Positions 62,834 through 64,000 of a stretch of 64,000 bases of DNA are shown piece after piece. The DNA is from UBA868 sp016776875 (GTDB taxonomy: Bacteria > Pseudomonadota > Gammaproteobacteria > Arenicellales > UBA868), in NCBI GenBank assembly GCA_051201585.1, contig CP179198.1, positions 1,550,001 to 1,614,000 of the forward strand, given 5' to 3'. Under the pieces are notes generated by a model that searched no databases, had not been told where the DNA came from, and saw nothing but the letters and a program-made list of their open reading frames with translations. The translations under genes and the position numbers were made by a program. The number at the start of each line of letters is the position of its first letter. Within the stretch, counting starts at the first letter, position 1.

Positions 62834-64000
62834 CTAGCCTTCTGAAAATAATGCCGCCAACAGTTCATCTTGATCACCAAGATCAATCTCCAGCGAGCAA
62901 CGACTCGCAAATGCCATCTCTAGCAAGGTAATCACCAGGCCGCCATCGGAGCGATCATGGTATGCCATCATTTGACCTTCAGCCAAAAGATGGCGTGAAA
63001 CCGAGAAGAAGCGTACTAAATCGGAGGGGTCAACCACATCGGGAGTTTCAGTGCCCACCTGACCGTAAACTTGCGCCAACGCGGACCCACCTAAACGCTT
63101 TTGACCTTGCGCAAGATCCACAAAAAGCAAAACAGACTTTTCCGACAAATCAAGTTCTGGGGTCACCGATCGACGAACATCAGCGACCGGAGCGAATGCG
63201 GTAATGACGAGAGACAATGGGGATCTCACGCTAAAGTCTTCCCCGTCATGATGCCAACGGCTCGTCATCGACATCGAGTCTTTACCCACCGGAATCGAAA
63301 TGCCGAGCGCCGGACATAGCTTTGTTGCAACCGCCTCAACTGTCTCAAACAACGCGGCATCCTGGCCCGGTTCGCCGGCAGCTGCCATCCAATTTGCACA
63401 AAGATGGATATCTGATAATTCCGCAATCCCCGCGCTCGCGATGTTCATGATGGCCTCAGCCACCGCCATCCGGCCACTCGCGATAGGATTAATAAGGGCA
63501 AGAGGTGCTCGCTCGCCAATCGCAATTGCCTCACCACTGGGGCTATCAAAACCTGCTGTTGTAATACCCGCATCCGCCACCGGAACCTGCCAGGGTCCTA
63601 CCATCTGATCTCGGGCGATCTGCCCACCAACGCTTCGATCGCCAATCGTAATCAAAAAAGTTTTGTCCGCAACAACGGGTAATCGCAACACGCTGTCCAA
63701 AGCGTCTACTATGTCAACATCATCGAAAGAGTTTGATTCAAATGTTGGCAAGTGAGAACGAACCTCGCGGTGCATCCGAGGCGTATTACCAAACAGCAGA
63801 GACATCGGCAGATCCACAGGATTTTCCTGCGTGTCGACCGGATGGCCCATATCACCCTCTTTGACTAACTGCAGTTGCAGCGATTCTGTGGCCTCCCCGA
63901 CCACACTGAAAAGGCACCGCTCCCGAACGCAAATTGCTCGAAATCGCTCTATGTTTTGGGGCGCAATGGCGAGCACATAGCGCTCTTGCGCCTCATTACA
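62834..64000 (-). CDS. purL: Phosphoribosylformylglycinamidine synthase, middle part (partial, frameshifted)
   Basis: This is the upstream part of the same PurL, entering from the window edge; the N-terminal half lies outside. It includes the second AIRS-synthetase-like half: DKTFLITIGDRSVGGQIARDQMVG in short blocks, SGEAIAIGERAPLAL, SVGxGKDS-type motif ISIPVGKDSMSM, and the AHDRSDGG-like MAYHDRSDGGLVITLLEMAF. It ends falsely at FSEG because a base is missing near 62838-62839. PurL is needed for purine synthesis and this copy is otherwise perfectly conserved, so the break is most likely a sequencing or assembly error. Confidence 0.9.
   Translation of the reverse strand, partial: CNEAQERYVLAIAPQNIERFRAICVRERCLFSVVGEATESLQLQLVKEGDMGHPVDTQENPVDLPMSLLFGNTPRMHREVRSHLPTFESNSFDDVDIVDALDSVLRLPVVADKTFLITIGDRSVGGQIARDQMVGPWQVPVADAGITTAGFDSPSGEAIAIGERAPLALINPIASGRMAVAEAIMNIASAGIAELSDIHLCANWMAAAGEPGQDAALFETVEAVATKLCPALGISIPVGKDSMSMTSRWHHDGEDFSVRSPLSLVITAFAPVADVRRSVTPELDLSEKSVLLFVDLAQGQKRLGGSALAQVYGQVGTETPDVVDPSDLVRFFSVSRHLLAEGQMMAYHDRSDGGLVITLLEMAFASRCSLEIDLGDQDELLAALFSEG

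Overview
The window comes from a proteobacterium, most likely a gammaproteobacterium. It carries a purL of the long type with a fused amidotransferase domain, an ETF:ubiquinone oxidoreductase, an outer-membrane porin, lipoprotein and periplasmic binding proteins, and a cyclic-peptide exporter of the PvdE/SyrD type. No rRNA, tRNA, CRISPR array or transposase was seen. The species cannot be named from the sequence.

Layout. Positions 1-1609 (minus) hold an edge-truncated short-chain dehydrogenase and a PHP-domain metallohydrolase. Positions 1793-3987 (plus) hold ETF:ubiquinone oxidoreductase, split by a frameshift, and a hypothetical gene. Positions 4040-51549 (minus) are one long co-directional block: a cis-AT hybrid PKS/NRPS assembly line with its own extender-unit genes, ending in two small accessory genes. 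Positions 51825-54272 (plus) hold an SPFH/prohibitin-like protein, a lipoprotein binding protein and a tiny membrane protein. Positions 54319-57576 (minus) hold a cyclic-peptide ABC exporter, a type II thioesterase and a second binding protein. From 57729 to 61691 lie two DUF697-like proteins, a porin, a small secreted protein and a ParA-type ATPase. Positions 61719-64000 (minus) hold purL, running off the edge.

The assembly line, read in transcription order: FAAL-ACP-KS-AT-DH-KR-ACP; KS-AT-DH-KR-ACP; KS-AT-DH-cMT-KR-ACP; KS-(vestigial AT)-AT with no carrier; a four-gene set for hydroxymalonyl-ACP (3-hydroxyacyl-CoA dehydrogenase, ACP, acyl-CoA dehydrogenase, FkbH-like); a seven-repeat propeller protein; ACP-aminotransferase-C-A-PCP; KS-AT-KR-ACP with a degenerate AT; and docking domain-C-A-PCP-sulfotransferase-C-A-PCP-TE. 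The A-domain codes I read suggest Asn, Thr and Gly. The inferred product is a fatty-acid-primed, polyunsaturated, C-methylated chain ending in a beta-amino acid, probably alpha-hydroxylated. It is joined to Asn, extended by two carbons to a beta-hydroxy gamma-amino acid, then Thr (possible target of the in-line sulfotransferase) and Gly, and released or cyclised by the thioesterase. The nearby exporter type fits a cyclic peptide.

Quality caveat. At least seven genes or domains are broken by single-base indels, most at short homopolymers. They include purL and ETF:ubiquinone oxidoreductase. Domain continuity across every break suggests sequencing or assembly errors rather than gene decay. Split genes are listed as their open fragments, and each entry says which fragments belong together.
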